From Rugamonas rivuli (GTDB lineage: Bacteria; Pseudomonadota; Gammaproteobacteria; Burkholderiales; Burkholderiaceae_D), in assembly GCF_009380165.1 (NCBI RefSeq), contig NZ_WHUF01000006.1, positions 404,591-468,590 on the forward strand: a stretch of 64,000 nt of DNA, written 5' to 3'. The notes beneath the pieces are model-generated. The model saw only the letters and a program-made list of their open reading frames with translations, was not told the DNA's origin and ran no database searches. This document shows, piece after piece, positions 8,418 to 17,260 of the stretch (position 1 is its first letter; the number at the start of each line of letters is the position of its first letter). A program made the translations under genes and the position numbers.

Positions 8418-9422
8418 CGCCCAGCGGACGATGCGCTCCGCGACTGCCGGATCGCTGGTGGTGTCGAGCGCCATCGATTGCATCGGCGGCATGTCGGGCG
8501 GCGTGACTTTGTAGAAGTGGTTCAGCTCCGGGAAGCGGGCCAGTTCCGTCGGCAGATTGCGCCGTCCCTCGTGCAGACGGGCCGCGTGCGCCGGCGGCAC
8601 CGAGCCATCGCGCCCGCCCTGCACGATCAGCACCGGCTGGCGCACGCGCGCCAGTTCGGCCACGGGGTCGAAGCGGTCGGTGCTGCGCAGGTAGGCCAGG
8701 CTGAATGCTGGCATGGTCGCCAGCATCGCCGTTTGCGGATCGGCCTGCGCGCCCGCAGGCAAAGGCTCGCCGGCGCGGATGGCGGCGATGGTGCGGTCGA
8801 ACATAGTCATATCGGAGCTGGCTCCCGGCGGCGCCATCGCGGCCACCTGGTCGCGCAGCAGGCTGAGGATGGGCAGGGCAGGGCCGGACAGCATGACCAC
8901 GCCGTCGATGGCCTTCGCGTCGGCGCCGCTGGCCAGCAGGGAGGCCACCAGTGCGCCTTCGCTGTGACCGGCCACGATGAGAGGACGGGCCGGCGCGGCC
9001 TTGTGCAGCAAGGCCAGGCCGGCGGCGGCGGCTTCGGTGCGGGTCGCGAAGTCGGCGTGGCGGGCGGCGGCTTGCGCGTCCACGGTGCGCGAGCCGGTGC
9101 CCGGGCCGATCTTCGCCATGCGCAGCACGGCGAAGCCACGCTCGCCCAGCTGCGCTGCGAGGTCGGCGTACAGGTGGGGCTTGAGCTGCATGGACGGGTA
9201 GTTGCCGTCCACGTCGCTGAAGAGTGAGCCCGGCAGCAAAAGCACCGCGCCCCGCGCAGGCCCGGACGGGAAGGTGAGGCGGCAGACGATTTCCACGCCG
9301 GCGACGGTGACGATGTCGTCCTGTTCGCGCAGCGAGGCCGCGCCGGCAGCCGGCGCGAGGATTGACAGGCTGAGTGCACCGGCCGCCGCGGCGGCCTTGG
9401 CTATCTGTTGAAGCTTACGCAT
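8403..9422 (-). CDS. Exported alpha/beta hydrolase (serine aminopeptidase/lysophospholipase-like)
   Basis: This 339-residue protein starts with a signal peptide (ALSLSILAPAAGAASLRE, cleavage likely near AGA-AS). The alpha/beta-hydrolase core has GAVLLLPGSLFSDVDG, the nucleophile in VAGHSEGALVAS, the acid in VQGGRDGSVPP, and the histidine in FPELNHFYKV. This is the serine aminopeptidase S33 / hydrolase_4 type, so an ester or amide substrate in the periplasm is likely. The ribosome binding site AAAGGG precedes the ATG. It stands alone, convergent with the LysR gene and 47 bp downstream of the NmrA-like gene. Confidence 0.88.
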   Translation of the reverse strand: MRKLQQIAKAAAAAGALSLSILAPAAGAASLREQDDIVTVAGVEIVCRLTFPSGPARGAVLLLPGSLFSDVDGNYPSMQLKPHLYADLAAQLGERGFAVLRMAKIGPGTGSRTVDAQAAARHADFATRTEAAAAGLALLHKAAPARPLIVAGHSEGALVASLLASGADAKAIDGVVMLSGPALPILSLLRDQVAAMAPPGASSDMTMFDRTIAAIRAGEPLPAGAQADPQTAMLATMPAFSLAYLRSTDRFDPVAELARVRQPVLIVQGGRDGSVPPAHAARLHEGRRNLPTELARFPELNHFYKVTPPDMPPMQSMALDTTSDPAVAERIVRWASGLR

Positions 9423-9469
9423 GATGTCCCTTTCCTTGGTGATGAGTGCACCAAGTTTTGGGTATCACG

Positions 9470-10363
9470 TTACGTCAGAGTCAAGCGGTGAAAGACTTGT
9501 TCGAGCGTCGTCGTGCCAGCCCATTCGACCGCGTTGGGATCGCTCTTGATGTCGATATGCGAGTCATTGAGGCTGCGCGTCATTTCGGTGAAGCCGGCAA
9601 GAGCGGCTTTTGAAAAATGGGCATCCGCCAGAGCGTTGGGCCATTCGGCTTCCGGCAGCACCGCCACGTCGACAGGCTTCCGGAGCGCGGCTGAAATAAC
9701 GGCGGCGACATTGTTCGGGGCGTAGTCCTTGGGCCCCGAGAGTGTGACGATGCTGGTCCCTGTTCTTTCTTCTTGCAGCAAGGCCGCTGCGGCGCTGCCG
9801 ACATCTACCGTCGCCACCATCGGGATCGCACGCTGTGCCGGCGCCAGAAACGTCGGCAGCGTGCCGCTGCGCATGGCGTGTCCGACCATCGGCATCCAGT
9901 TCTCCATGAAGTAGGCTGCGCGCAGGAAGGTGGTGGGGATACCGGTTGCGCCCAGGCGCTGTTCGAAGCTGCGGTTCATCCCTATCCATCCTGTTCCGCT
10001 ATCACGGTCGGCGCCGACCGAGGAGAGGGCCACCAGCCTGGGCACGTTCGCCGCCACCGCAGCGCGCGCCGTGGTATCTGCTATCACGTCTGCGATCTCG
10101 AACAGGTCTTCACGGGTGTACTGCTGCGGGCTGACGACGTAGGCGCCCTGGACCTGGCTGAACGCCTTGGTCATCGAGGCCAGGTCGGTCAGGTCGGCCA
10201 CGGCGACCTCTGCGCCGCGTTCGGCCCACGGTTGGCCTTGGGCCGGGTCGCGCACCACGACGCACACAGCCTGGCCTGCGCGCAGCAGCGCATCGGCGGC
10301 AGCGGCGCCGGTGCGGCCGGTCACGCCGAATACTACGTAAGGGAGGGGGAAGTAAGCAGTCAT
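9470..10363 (-). CDS. NmrA-like NAD(P)-binding protein
   Basis: This 297-residue atypical short-chain dehydrogenase has a Rossmann glycine motif at the N-terminus (YVVFGVTGRTGAAAADALL). It lacks the classical YxxxK catalytic pair, as is typical of the NmrA/QorB-like sensor and reductase group. Other family-like stretches are VVRDPAQGQPWAERGAEVAV and NVPRLVALSSVGADRDSGTG, and the C-terminal part resembles the NmrA substrate lobe. A ribosome binding site AGGAG lies 9 nt before the start. It is divergent from a LysR gene with at most 80 bp between starts, so that regulator probably controls it. It may be a redox sensor or a quinone reductase. Confidence 0.88.
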   Translation of the reverse strand: MTAYFPLPYVVFGVTGRTGAAAADALLRAGQAVCVVVRDPAQGQPWAERGAEVAVADLTDLASMTKAFSQVQGAYVVSPQQYTREDLFEIADVIADTTARAAVAANVPRLVALSSVGADRDSGTGWIGMNRSFEQRLGATGIPTTFLRAAYFMENWMPMVGHAMRSGTLPTFLAPAQRAIPMVATVDVGSAAAALLQEERTGTSIVTLSGPKDYAPNNVAAVISAALRKPVDVAVLPEAEWPNALADAHFSKAALAGFTEMTRSLNDSHIDIKSDPNAVEWAGTTTLEQVFHRLTLT

Positions 10364-10443
10364 ACAGAAATCTCCTATTCAGATGAGCCTGAATGGTGCA
10401 TGATCGCTCGACATACATAAATGGCATGAAAGTCATAGTCAAC

Positions 10444-11364
10444 ATGCACCAAGTGGATTTGTCTACAGTCGACCTCAATCTGTTGAAGCTGTTCGAAGCG
10501 CTCGTTCGGGAGCGTAGCGTCACGCAGGCGGGCCTCCGCCTGGGCTTGAGCCAACCGGCCGCCAGTCGCGCGCTGGGGCGGCTGCGCACGATGCTGGGCG
10601 ATCGCCTGGTGGTGCGCGGCAAGCTCGGTCTGGAACTGACGCCGCGCGGTGAAGCGCTGGCAGGTCCGGTGGCCAAGCTGCTGGACGATGCGCGGGGCAT
10701 CGTTTCGCCTGCCGTCTTCGATCCCGCGTCTGCGACGGGGCGCATCACGATCGCCGCGCACGATCACCTGAGCCTGATGGTCCTTGCCGGGTTGATGGCG
10801 CGCTTCGAGCGCCATGCGCCTGCGCTCAGTCTGCATATCGCGCAACCGGTCGGGGACAATGTGCGGCTGATCGAGCAGGGCGGCGCGGATCTGGCGCTGG
10901 GCATTTTTGATGCGCTGCCAGGCAGTTTGCATCGGCGCAGTCTTTATACCGACAGCCTGGTGTGCGTGGTGAGGTCCGGTCATCCCGTTGTGGCAGAGGG
11001 GCTTGGTCTGGAGCGTTATGTGAGCTTGCGCCACATTGCCGTGACCATTTCCGGAGTGGGAGAGAGTGCGGTTGATGTTGCGCTGTCTGCGCAGGGGCTC
11101 ACTCGCCACGTCGCGCTGCGAGTGCCCCATTTTCTTGCCGGTGCGATGCTGGTGGCGGACAGCGACATGATACTCACGCTGCCCAGCCGCCTGGCGCGCT
11201 TGCTTGCGGAAAGGCTGCCGCTCGCGCTGCTGGATTTGCCGCTACAGGTCGCGCCCTTGTCGCCAGCGATGATCTGGCACGAACGCTTTCATCGCGACCC
11301 TGCCCATGTCTGGGTTCGGCAGCAGCTGGTCGACGCTGTCGCGGCGTTCAATACGGCCGGGTAG
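10444..11364 (+). CDS. LysR family transcriptional regulator (NodD/SyrM-like subgroup)
   Basis: From the chosen ATG the protein has 306 residues. The N-terminus (VDLSTVDLNLLKLFEALVRE) followed by the HTH stretch RSVTQAGLRLGLSQPAASRA and LGRLRTMLGDRLVVR is typical of the NodD/PcpR/SyrM subgroup. In-frame ATGs at 10393 and 10426 would add 17 or 6 residues. None of the three has a strong ribosome binding site, and I prefer 10444 because family members start just before this DLNLL segment. A substrate-binding domain follows from about residue 90. It is divergent from the NmrA-like gene, its likely target. Confidence 0.88.
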   Translation: MHQVDLSTVDLNLLKLFEALVRERSVTQAGLRLGLSQPAASRALGRLRTMLGDRLVVRGKLGLELTPRGEALAGPVAKLLDDARGIVSPAVFDPASATGRITIAAHDHLSLMVLAGLMARFERHAPALSLHIAQPVGDNVRLIEQGGADLALGIFDALPGSLHRRSLYTDSLVCVVRSGHPVVAEGLGLERYVSLRHIAVTISGVGESAVDVALSAQGLTRHVALRVPHFLAGAMLVADSDMILTLPSRLARLLAERLPLALLDLPLQVAPLSPAMIWHERFHRDPAHVWVRQQLVDAVAAFNTAG

Positions 11365-11378
11365 CTGCTAGTCTCCCG

Positions 11379-12044
11379 TCACCACTTCTGCCAGCCCACC
11401 ACATACGCTGGCGCTGGCTGGGTGCATTGCGGATCGACGACAGGTTTCATCGCCACGCGCTCGAACGGCAGCACGCCCGTCCACACCGGCCAGCTCATGT
11501 CTTCCTCGTCGTCCTCCGGCGGGCCGGAGCGCACCTTGCAGGCCGCTTCGTCCAGCGCGATGCGCATCACCGTGGTGGCCGCGAATTCCTTGTCCGAACC
11601 CGGACGGATCTCCGCTTGGCGGCCCGGCACCAGCTTCTCCATGAACGCCGCCATCGTGCCGCGCCGCTCGGCTTCGTCAGCCACCACTTCGAACCGCCCG
11701 TAGATCATCGCTGACCGGTAGTTCATCGAATGATTGAACGCGGAACGCGCCATCACCAGGCCGTCGAGGTGCGTGATGGTCACGCAGGTCTCGCTCTCCG
11801 TCAAACGCTTGAGCATGCGGCTGCCGTTGGAGCCGTGGATGTACAAGTGATTACCCTCGCGCCAGCAGGCGGTCGGGATGCAGTGCGCTCCCTTCTCGTC
11901 GGCGAAGGCGATGTGGCACAGATAGGCGTCATCGATGATCGCGTGCAGCGTGGCGGTGTCGTAGTGCGCGTTGGTCGGAATGCGGCGGACGCGGGTGCGT
12001 TCGCTCGGTGCGGCGTGGTTTGCTGGTTCGGTCATGATCTCCAT
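11379..12044 (-). CDS. Pyridoxamine 5'-phosphate oxidase family (FMN-binding split barrel) protein
   Basis: This 221-residue protein has a split-barrel flavin-binding fold: HAIIDDAYLCHIAFADEKGA, CIPTACWREGNHLYIHGSNG, then CVTITHLDGLVMARSAFNHS and YRSAMIYGRFEVV. This subgroup contains flavin-nucleotide-binding proteins rather than true PdxH enzymes, and the substrate is unknown. The start could also be the ATG at 12035 (MTEPANHAAP), nine bases inside. It is convergent with the LysR gene (14 bp between ends) and has 184 bp of non-coding DNA before the next plus-strand gene. Confidence 0.87.
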   Translation of the reverse strand: MEIMTEPANHAAPSERTRVRRIPTNAHYDTATLHAIIDDAYLCHIAFADEKGAHCIPTACWREGNHLYIHGSNGSRMLKRLTESETCVTITHLDGLVMARSAFNHSMNYRSAMIYGRFEVVADEAERRGTMAAFMEKLVPGRQAEIRPGSDKEFAATTVMRIALDEAACKVRSGPPEDDEEDMSWPVWTGVLPFERVAMKPVVDPQCTQPAPAYVVGWQKW

Positions 12045-12228
12045 CCAAAAAGGTTGAGGCCGAAATATAGTCGCTGCATGGCTCCTGCAACAGGTCCAGA
12101 AATATTAATTTTGATAGGGCCAGCGAGCAGCCGATGTGATTATCTGTGCATTTCTGCCGTGCGCCACCCTGTAGACTGGGGGCGCCGCGCGTTCGCGGCG
12201 ACTCGATCACCAACGCCGTGGAAGCCAT

Positions 12229-12999
12229 ATGAATGTCAATGCCAGGATACTCGTCGCCGCATTTGCCGGAATGCTGTTCCATTTTGCGCCGGCCCGGGCG
12301 CAAGCCGATGCGCGCAGCTACGCCGTGCTGTCCTTGATCGGCAACGCGATCCACGTCGACACCGTGCGCGCCTCGGTGGGCGTGCGCGCGCCGGGGGAAA
12401 CCCACCACGTGCTCGATATCCCCGACCAGGTTTTCGATACCACCGTGCTGCTGGCGGCCAATGCGTCGATCGGGCAGCTCCAGCCCGGCGCGAAAATCGT
12501 GCTGATGACGACCCAGGACGCGGAGCTGTACAAGGCGCAGAACGCGATGTTCGAACGGCCCGAGGCCAACCAGGCCAATCGCGATTACCTGCTCGATCTG
12601 CTCAAGGACCGCGGCGTGAGCCACCTGGTGCTGGTGACGAAGCAGCGCGACAACGCGTACTTCAAACTGACCAACGGCTCGACCGGTACCGGCCAGCTGG
12701 AGGGGCTCGGTTTCTACATCGACGACACCACGCTGTTGCGCGGTACCGAGTCGTCGATCTCATCGCGCGGCATGCTGGGCCCTTTTGCCTACGTCAAGGC
12801 GCGGCTGCTGGACGCCCGCACGCTGGCGCCGGTGGGCGAAGTCAAATCGAACCAGTCATCGATCGTGGTCCGCCCGTCTAGCGAGGCCAGTGGCATGGAG
12901 ATCTGGGACACCATGGCCAGCGCCGAGAAAGTCGATCTGATCAACTGCCTGCTGCGCGATGCCGTCAAGGCCGCGATGGCGCCGTTGCTGGCCAAGTAG
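12229..12999 (+). CDS. Uncharacterised exported protein
   Basis: This 256-residue protein has a signal peptide (MNVNARILVAAFAGMLFHFAP, cleavage likely after ARA near residue 24). I do not recognise the mature domain. It starts with YAVLSLIGNAIHVDTVRAS, has an internal stretch DLLKDRGVSHLVLVTKQRD, and ends with CLLRDAVKAAMAPLLAK. The alternating strand/helix pattern looks like a compact soluble periplasmic domain. The one visible cysteine (in INCLLRD) argues against disulfides. The gene lies just upstream of a MocR/PdxR-type regulator on the same strand (99 bp gap), with no clear operon link. Confidence 0.75.
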   Translation: MNVNARILVAAFAGMLFHFAPARAQADARSYAVLSLIGNAIHVDTVRASVGVRAPGETHHVLDIPDQVFDTTVLLAANASIGQLQPGAKIVLMTTQDAELYKAQNAMFERPEANQANRDYLLDLLKDRGVSHLVLVTKQRDNAYFKLTNGSTGTGQLEGLGFYIDDTTLLRGTESSISSRGMLGPFAYVKARLLDARTLAPVGEVKSNQSSIVVRPSSEASGMEIWDTMASAEKVDLINCLLRDAVKAAMAPLLAK

Positions 13000-13098
13000 C
13001 CGGCGCCGTGCCGATGCGCGGCGATGACGCGTCGGGAACGGGGATCGCCATATAATGACGGGCTGGCTCCGGAATATGCTCCGGAAAAGCAGCTTTTC

Positions 13099-14598
13099 AT
13101 GGAACCAAGAATGGATATCGCCCTGCTGATCGACGGCTATGCCGACCAGAACCGCCATCGCGGCTGGCCGCGCCAGCGCCTGCTGCACGAATGCCTGCGC
13201 GCGGCGATCCGCAGCGGCACGCTGGCGGCGGGCACGCGGCTGGCCGCCTCGCGCGCGCTGGCCGAGGAACTGGGCCTGGCCCGCAACACCGTGCTGTACG
13301 CCTACGAGCAGCTGGCCAGCGAAGGCTACGTCACCACCGACCGGCGCGGCACCGTGGTGGCCGCGGTGGCGCCGGACCGCAAGCCTGCGGCGCAGCGGCA
13401 CGCGGCCACGCCGCAGGCCGGCCTGTCGCAGCGCGCGCTGGCGCTGCGGCCGCAGCCTGGACCGGCCGAGATGATGGGCGCCTTCGTGCCCGGCGTGCCG
13501 GCGCTCGACCATTTTCCGCTGACGCTGTGGCGCCGCATGCTGGAACGGGCCTGGCGCGCGATGACGGTGGAGCAGCTCAACTACGGCGACCCGGCCGGCG
13601 AGCCGCTGCTGCGCGAAGCCATCGCCGACCACCTGCGCGCCGCGCGCGGCGTGGTGTGCGACGCCGCCCAGGTGTTCATCACCGACGGCACGCAGAGCAG
13701 CCTGGATCTGTGCATGCGCGCGCTGGCCGATGTCGGCGACACCATCTGGATCGAGAACCCCGGCTACGGCGGCGCGCTGGCGGCGGCGCGCGCGGCCAGC
13801 CTGAACGTGGCCGGCATCGACATCGACGACGACGGCATGGTGGCCAGCGCCGACGACTGGCTGCTGCGCCCGCCGCGCCTGGTCTACACCACGCCGTCGC
13901 ACCAGTATCCGGTGGGCGGCGTGCTCAGCCTGCGCCGCCGGCTGGCGCTGATCGCCGCCGCGCGCGAGGCCGGCGCGCTGGTCATCGAGGACGACTACGA
14001 CAGCGAATTCCGCCACGACGGCGCGCCGCTGCCGGCCATGCAGGGCCTGGCGCCGGACGCGCCGGTGGTCTACCTGGGCACCTTCAGCAAGACCATGTTC
14101 CCGTCGCTGCGGATCGGCTTCGTGGTGGTGCCGCCGTGGCTGGCCGAGTCCTTCGCGCAGATGCGCGCGCAGTCGTCGGCGCGCGGGCGCGTGGCGGAGC
14201 AGCTGGCGCTGGCGGAGTTCCTGCGCAGCGGCCAGTTCGCCCTGCACCTGCGCCGCATGCGGCGGCTGTACCGGCAGCGGCGCGACGCGCTGGTGGCGGC
14301 GCTGGAACAACATCTGGGATCGGTGGCGACGGTGCACGGCGGCTCGGCCGGCATGCACCTGGCGCTGCGCTTCACGCTGCCTGAACTGGACGACCACGCG
14401 ATCAGCGCGCAGGCGCTGGAGCACGGCATCGTCGCCGAGCCGCTGAGCGGCAAGGATACGCAGGGCGTGTCGGGCTGGAGGGGATTGATGCTCGGCTACG
14501 CACAAGTGCCGGCCGAGCGGATGGAGGGACTGGTCAAACAGTTGGCGGCGATACTGCACCTGGCGGCCTTCGCCGCCAACCGTTCAAGACGACATTAA
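13099..14598 (+). CDS. MocR/PdxR-type regulator: GntR HTH fused to a PLP-dependent aminotransferase domain
   Basis: From the ATG at 13099 the protein has 499 residues. Residues about 15-80 are a GntR-type winged HTH (PRQRLLHECLRAAIRSGTLA, SRALAEELGLARNTVLYAYE, LASEGYVTTDRRGTVV). The rest is a fold-type-I aminotransferase-like domain: NYGDPAGEPLLREAIADHLR, IWIENPGYGG, VIEDDYDSEFRHDG and the PLP-lysine region GTFSKTMFPSLRIGF. Proteins of this kind sense PLP or a PLP adduct and regulate vitamin B6, GABA or taurine genes. No pdx gene is adjacent, so the target is unknown. The start could also be 13111 (MDIALLIDG). The stop overlaps the end of the convergent TonB receptor gene by 4 bp. Confidence 0.92.
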   Translation: MEPRMDIALLIDGYADQNRHRGWPRQRLLHECLRAAIRSGTLAAGTRLAASRALAEELGLARNTVLYAYEQLASEGYVTTDRRGTVVAAVAPDRKPAAQRHAATPQAGLSQRALALRPQPGPAEMMGAFVPGVPALDHFPLTLWRRMLERAWRAMTVEQLNYGDPAGEPLLREAIADHLRAARGVVCDAAQVFITDGTQSSLDLCMRALADVGDTIWIENPGYGGALAAARAASLNVAGIDIDDDGMVASADDWLLRPPRLVYTTPSHQYPVGGVLSLRRRLALIAAAREAGALVIEDDYDSEFRHDGAPLPAMQGLAPDAPVVYLGTFSKTMFPSLRIGFVVVPPWLAESFAQMRAQSSARGRVAEQLALAEFLRSGQFALHLRRMRRLYRQRRDALVAALEQHLGSVATVHGGSAGMHLALRFTLPELDDHAISAQALEHGIVAEPLSGKDTQGVSGWRGLMLGYAQVPAERMEGLVKQLAAILHLAAFAANRSRRH

Positions 14599-17030
14599 AA
14601 CGCGGTGTCGGCGCGCACGTACATCGAGCGGCCGTTGACGCCGATCGGGCAGGTTTCCCAGCAGCGGGTGAAGCCCAGTTTCGGGAAGTTGCCGCCGTTG
14701 GTCCACTCCGACGGCAGCTGGTTGAACAGATTGTTCACGCCGATGCTGAAGAAGGTGCGCTTGGTGTAGGCATAGCGTACCGAGGCGTCGACCAGCCACT
14801 TGGCATCCCACTTCTGCAGCGGGCTGAAGTTCTCCGCTTCCACTTCGCCGTAGTAGTTGGCGCGGGTGTTGAGGTTCCACTGGCCGGCGGTGTAGTCGGC
14901 GGCGATCACGTGGTGCTTGCGCGGCTGGCCGTGTTCGATCAAGGTCACTTGCGACTTGTCGAACAGCTGCTCGCCGGTCAGCACCGAGGAGGTCGAGTGG
15001 CGCTTGGTGACTTCGGTTTTATTGAAGCCCAGCTGGCCCGACAGCACCAGCGTCGACGCCGCGAACTTCGACGTATGCTCGGCCACGATGTCCAGGCCGC
15101 GCGTGCGGGTGTCGACCGCGTTGGTGAAGAACTGCGCCTGGCCCACGGCAAACGGCTTGAGGATGTTGGCGATCGGGCCGCCGCCGGCTTCCGGCGCGAT
15201 CTCGCTGGAGAACACGATGCGGTCCTTGATCTTGATCTCGTACAGGTCGGCGGTCAGCGACATATTCTTCGCCGGACGCAGCACCATGCCGACGCTGCCG
15301 CTGGTCGAGGTTTCCTCTTTCAGCGGGGCGATGCCGAAGGCCTTGGTGACGGCGCTGCCCTGGCGCGCGGTCAGGGTTTCGGTCAGCACGCCGTTGTTCA
15401 GGTTGGTCGAGACCGAGCTGTAGAACTCCTGCTGCACGCTCGGCGCGCGGAAGCCGGTCGACAGGCTGCCGCGGAAGCCGATCTGCTTGGTCGGATCGAA
15501 GCGGGCGCTCAGCTTGCCGGTGACGGTGCTGCCGAAGTCCGAGTATTTTTCATAGCGCACGGCGCCGGCCAGGGTCAGGGTGTCGACCGGCTTGGTTTCG
15601 GCGTCGAGGAACAGCGCGATGTTGTGGCGGCCCGAATCGACGGCGGTGGCCGGCGTGTAGCCGGGGAAGCCCTGGATGCCGGAGGCGGCGGTGGCGCCGC
15701 TCGGGGTGGTGATGGCGATGGCCGGGTTGTTGGTGCGGCCGTACTGGTAGGAGACCGGGTCGCCGGCGACGATCTGGTAATGGTCGGCGCGGTACTCGAA
15801 GCCGGTGGCCAGGAACACGCTGCTGTCGCCGAACTTGACCGGGCCCTTGACGTCGGCGTTGAAGGTCAGCTGGTTGAACTTCAGCGTGCCGGTGTTGGCG
15901 TCGCGCGGCGATTCGCCGTAGATGGTGCCGTCGGCCTTTTTCTCGTACCAGTAGCTGACGTTGACGCTGTCCGCTTCATGGAAGCCCAGCTCGCTGGCGC
16001 CGTAGTTGATGCTGACGTCGGCCTTCCAGTCGTTCGGCAGGTCGCGGCGGTAGCCGAAGGCGAACGAGGCATCCTTGATGTCGGTGTGGATGGACGGCAG
16101 GTAGCCGTTCGGCGCCAGCGATGGAATGGTGCGGTCGTCGCCGGCCGAGCGGAAGAAGCCGTAGGAATCGCTCTTGCGCTTGGAGATGCCGCCGAAGGCG
16201 TAGAACTCGCTGGCCTTGTCGATCGGCAGCGCGGCGTTCCACCACAGATAGCCGTCCTTGGTGTTGCTGTCGCCGATGTGCTGGGTCACGCGCGGCGGAC
16301 CCGGCTGGGTGCGCAGCGAATCCGGGCCGGCGCGGTTGGTTTCGCCGCGCTTGCGCGCTTCGGCGGTCAGGTTGATGAAGCCGCCGTCCTGGCCCAGCGC
16401 GAAGCCGGTGTTGGCGGTGCCCGAGTACAGGTCGCCGTCGCCTTCGGAGGTGGTGCCGTAGCTGCCGCTCAACTGGGTCTCGTTGACTTGCGACTTCAGC
16501 ACGATGTTGATCACGCCGGCGATCGCGTCCGAGCCGTACTGGGCGGCGGCGCCGTCGCGCAGCACCTCGATATGGTGGATGGCGCCCAGCGGAATGGCGT
16601 TGATGTCGGTGCCGGCCGAGCCGCGGCCGATGGTTTGCTGCACGTTCACCAGCGCCTGCTGGTGGCGGCGCTTGCCGTTGACCAGCACCAGGACCTGGTC
16701 AGGCCCCAGCGAACGCAGCGTGGCAGGGCGGATCGAATCGGTGCCGTCGCTGATGAAGGTGCTGGAAAAGTTGAACGACGGGTCCAGCGTCTGCAGCAGC
16801 TTGCCCAGTTCCAGCGGGCCGGCGGTCTGCATGTCTTTCAGGCTGATCAGGCCGACCGGGGCCGAGGTGTCGAGCGCGGTCTTGGCCACCGAGCGCGAGC
16901 CCAGCACGACCACGGTCTGTTCGGGGGCCGGCGCGTCGGCGGCGGCGGTCTGGGCGCTGGCCTGGCCGGCGGCCAGCAGCAGAATGGCGCTGGCTACCAG
17001 CGTGCGTTTGAAGTGAGGTGCTCTTGTCAT
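14595..17030 (-). CDS. TonB-dependent outer-membrane receptor
   Basis: This 811-residue receptor has a signal peptide (FKRTLVASAILLLAAGQASA, cleavage before QTAAADA). The plug domain is recognised by TVVVLGSRSVAKTALDTSAP, VLVLVNGKRRHQQALVNVQ, AIHHIEVLRDGAAAQYGSDA and IAGVINIVLK. The rest is a 22-strand barrel ending in an aromatic residue (YVRADTAF), as outer-membrane porins require. The ATG at 17030 (MTRAPHF) is preferred over an in-frame start nine codons upstream because it fits the signal peptide. Substrate candidates are metal chelates or plant-derived carbon compounds. No ligand-specific neighbour is visible; the next gene upstream encodes a spermidine-synthase-like protein. Confidence 0.93.
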   Translation of the reverse strand: MTRAPHFKRTLVASAILLLAAGQASAQTAAADAPAPEQTVVVLGSRSVAKTALDTSAPVGLISLKDMQTAGPLELGKLLQTLDPSFNFSSTFISDGTDSIRPATLRSLGPDQVLVLVNGKRRHQQALVNVQQTIGRGSAGTDINAIPLGAIHHIEVLRDGAAAQYGSDAIAGVINIVLKSQVNETQLSGSYGTTSEGDGDLYSGTANTGFALGQDGGFINLTAEARKRGETNRAGPDSLRTQPGPPRVTQHIGDSNTKDGYLWWNAALPIDKASEFYAFGGISKRKSDSYGFFRSAGDDRTIPSLAPNGYLPSIHTDIKDASFAFGYRRDLPNDWKADVSINYGASELGFHEADSVNVSYWYEKKADGTIYGESPRDANTGTLKFNQLTFNADVKGPVKFGDSSVFLATGFEYRADHYQIVAGDPVSYQYGRTNNPAIAITTPSGATAASGIQGFPGYTPATAVDSGRHNIALFLDAETKPVDTLTLAGAVRYEKYSDFGSTVTGKLSARFDPTKQIGFRGSLSTGFRAPSVQQEFYSSVSTNLNNGVLTETLTARQGSAVTKAFGIAPLKEETSTSGSVGMVLRPAKNMSLTADLYEIKIKDRIVFSSEIAPEAGGGPIANILKPFAVGQAQFFTNAVDTRTRGLDIVAEHTSKFAASTLVLSGQLGFNKTEVTKRHSTSSVLTGEQLFDKSQVTLIEHGQPRKHHVIAADYTAGQWNLNTRANYYGEVEAENFSPLQKWDAKWLVDASVRYAYTKRTFFSIGVNNLFNQLPSEWTNGGNFPKLGFTRCWETCPIGVNGRSMYVRADTAF

Positions 17031-17260
17031 GTATCTCTCTCGTTTTAGTGGACGCACACGCGGATAGCGGCGTCGAGAAAAATACTAGCTTGGCGGCTGA
17101 GTGTGCTGCAACGCGGCATGCACCACATTGTTGCGAAATATGCACATTTGACAATATTGCGTGCGTTATACGACGACTTGGCGTAATCTGGCCGACGGGC
17201 TGCTGCAAAACGGTGCAATATTGTGGTGCGCACGCATCAAACCGGCGCCTGGGCCCCATC

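Noticed and set aside
14910..17048. Open frame of 712 codons on the plus strand opposite the TonB receptor at 14595-17030
   Set aside because: It is antisense to a well-supported receptor gene. The amino acid make-up (very rich in Gly, Ala, Val and Arg) is typical of a shadow.
17147..17170. TTGACA at 17147-17152 as a plus-strand promoter
   Set aside because: No acceptable -10 element at 16-18 bp, and the next plus-strand gene is far away; both flanking genes are on the minus strand.
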